From the NCBI GenBank assembly GCA_030681145.1, contig JAUXXK010000193.1:1-6637 (forward strand): DNA of 6,637 nucleotides. The letters are read 5' to 3'. Each line of letters opens with the position of its first letter. Positions within the stretch are counted from its first letter, which is position 1. This stretch comes from Methanobacteriaceae archaeon. GTDB taxonomy: Archaea > Methanobacteriota > Methanobacteria > Methanobacteriales > Methanobacteriaceae. A model generated the notes under the pieces. It was not told the DNA's origin, did no database searches, and saw only the letters and a program-made list of their open reading frames with translations. A program made the position numbers and the translations under genes. Below are positions 6,252-6,637 of this stretch, piece by piece.

Positions 6252-6637
6252 CAAGTAATCCCCGGTATTAACTGTATCTCCTTCTGCTATGAATATTTTT
6301 TTAACGATTCCAGAGTGTTCAGTTTGAATATCATTTTCCATTTTCATGGCTTCCACCACGGCCACAACATCTCCTTCCACGACTTTATCGCCAGGATTAA
6401 CTTTTAACTTGAGAATCATTCCTTGCATGGTGGATTCAACACCTCCTTCTATAGGGCCGACAGGTTCACTGTTCCCATTTTCAATGGCCATATATCCAGT
6501 AGGAACCACTTTTACTTCGAATTGATCTCCATCAACTTCTACACTATACTCTGTAGGTATGGATGAGATATCACAGGAACTATTATTTTCTATTGGGGGG
6601 GCCAAAGGCTCTGCTTCTGCTTCTCCTTTGAGGAATT
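6237..6637 (-). CDS. pycB: pyruvate carboxylase subunit B, C-terminal biotin-carrier part
   Basis: Only the 3' end is in the window; the frame stays open to the right edge, and the TTG at 6605 is an internal Leu rather than a start. The visible 133 residues begin with FLKGEAEAEPLAPP, the usual end of the carboxyltransferase region of PycB/OadA-type proteins, followed by a short Ser/Asn-rich linker, a YSVEVDGDQFEVKV segment and a biotinyl domain. The biotin-accepting Lys is in EAMKMEND, codon 6342-6344. GMILKLKVNPGDKVVEGDVV precedes it, and the HSGIVKKIFIAEGDTVNTGDYL half-repeat follows, as in lipoyl/biotinyl folds. PycB with PycA carboxylates pyruvate to oxaloacetate for the incomplete reductive TCA route of methanogens. 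In Methanothermobacter, pycA and pycB are unlinked, which fits the absence of pycA here. An oxaloacetate decarboxylase alpha subunit looks the same in this region, but a sodium-pump decarboxylase is less likely in this organism. Confidence 0.88.
   Translation of the reverse strand, partial: FLKGEAEAEPLAPPIENNSSCDISSIPTEYSVEVDGDQFEVKVVPTGYMAIENGNSEPVGPIEGGVESTMQGMILKLKVNPGDKVVEGDVVAVVEAMKMENDIQTEHSGIVKKIFIAEGDTVNTGDYLMVIK

Noticed and set aside
6207..6407. 66-codon plus-strand open frame opposite the end of pycB
   Set aside because: It starts inside the queC-pycB gap without a ribosome binding site and runs antisense through the biotinyl domain, so it is a shadow.

Overview
The window looks like a piece of a low-GC chromosome from a methanogenic archaeon, most likely in the order Methanobacteriales (genus not resolvable). 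The evidence is an archaeal tRNA Cm56 methyltransferase, a CbiS-type fusion of two archaeal corrinoid enzymes, a biotinylated PycB subunit without an adjacent PycA, a short-form archaeal-like QueC, very AT-rich intergenic DNA with TATA-like boxes, and GGTG/GGAG-type ribosome binding sites. No mobile element, CRISPR array, tRNA or rRNA gene was seen.

Layout. On the left, the C-terminal part of a PQQ-type glucose/sorbosone dehydrogenase (plus strand, entering from the left edge) converges on trm56 (minus strand). Upstream of trm56, also on the minus strand, are cobS and then cbiS. These two form a late-corrinoid pair: CobS joins alpha-ribazole(-phosphate) to adenosylcobinamide-GDP, and the CobZ half of CbiS acts on alpha-ribazole phosphate or the phosphorylated product. 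The CbiZ half belongs to the salvage hydrolase family but looks diverged. cbiS is divergently arranged with a 109-residue PII-like protein, with only 55 bases between the two start codons. Downstream of that gene, after a 251-base AT-rich gap, come larC (nickel-pincer nucleotide cyclometallase) and queC (preQ0 synthase, which feeds archaeosine in tRNA). At the right edge the 3' end of pycB (minus strand) converges on queC and ends in a hairpin plus T-tract that overlaps its own stop codon.

How the genes fit together. Most of the window serves cofactor and RNA-modification metabolism: cobalamin nucleotide-loop assembly (cobS, cbiS), nickel-pincer cofactor (larC), 7-deazaguanine (queC), tRNA 2'-O-methylation (trm56) and anaplerotic carboxylation (pycB). 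The least understood part is the centre: a PII-like putative regulator between a corrinoid operon and larC, sharing a very short divergent promoter with cbiS. I see no strong evidence of an entirely new system. That cbiS / PII-like / larC arrangement, and the apparent decay of the CbiZ half of CbiS, are the items most worth following.
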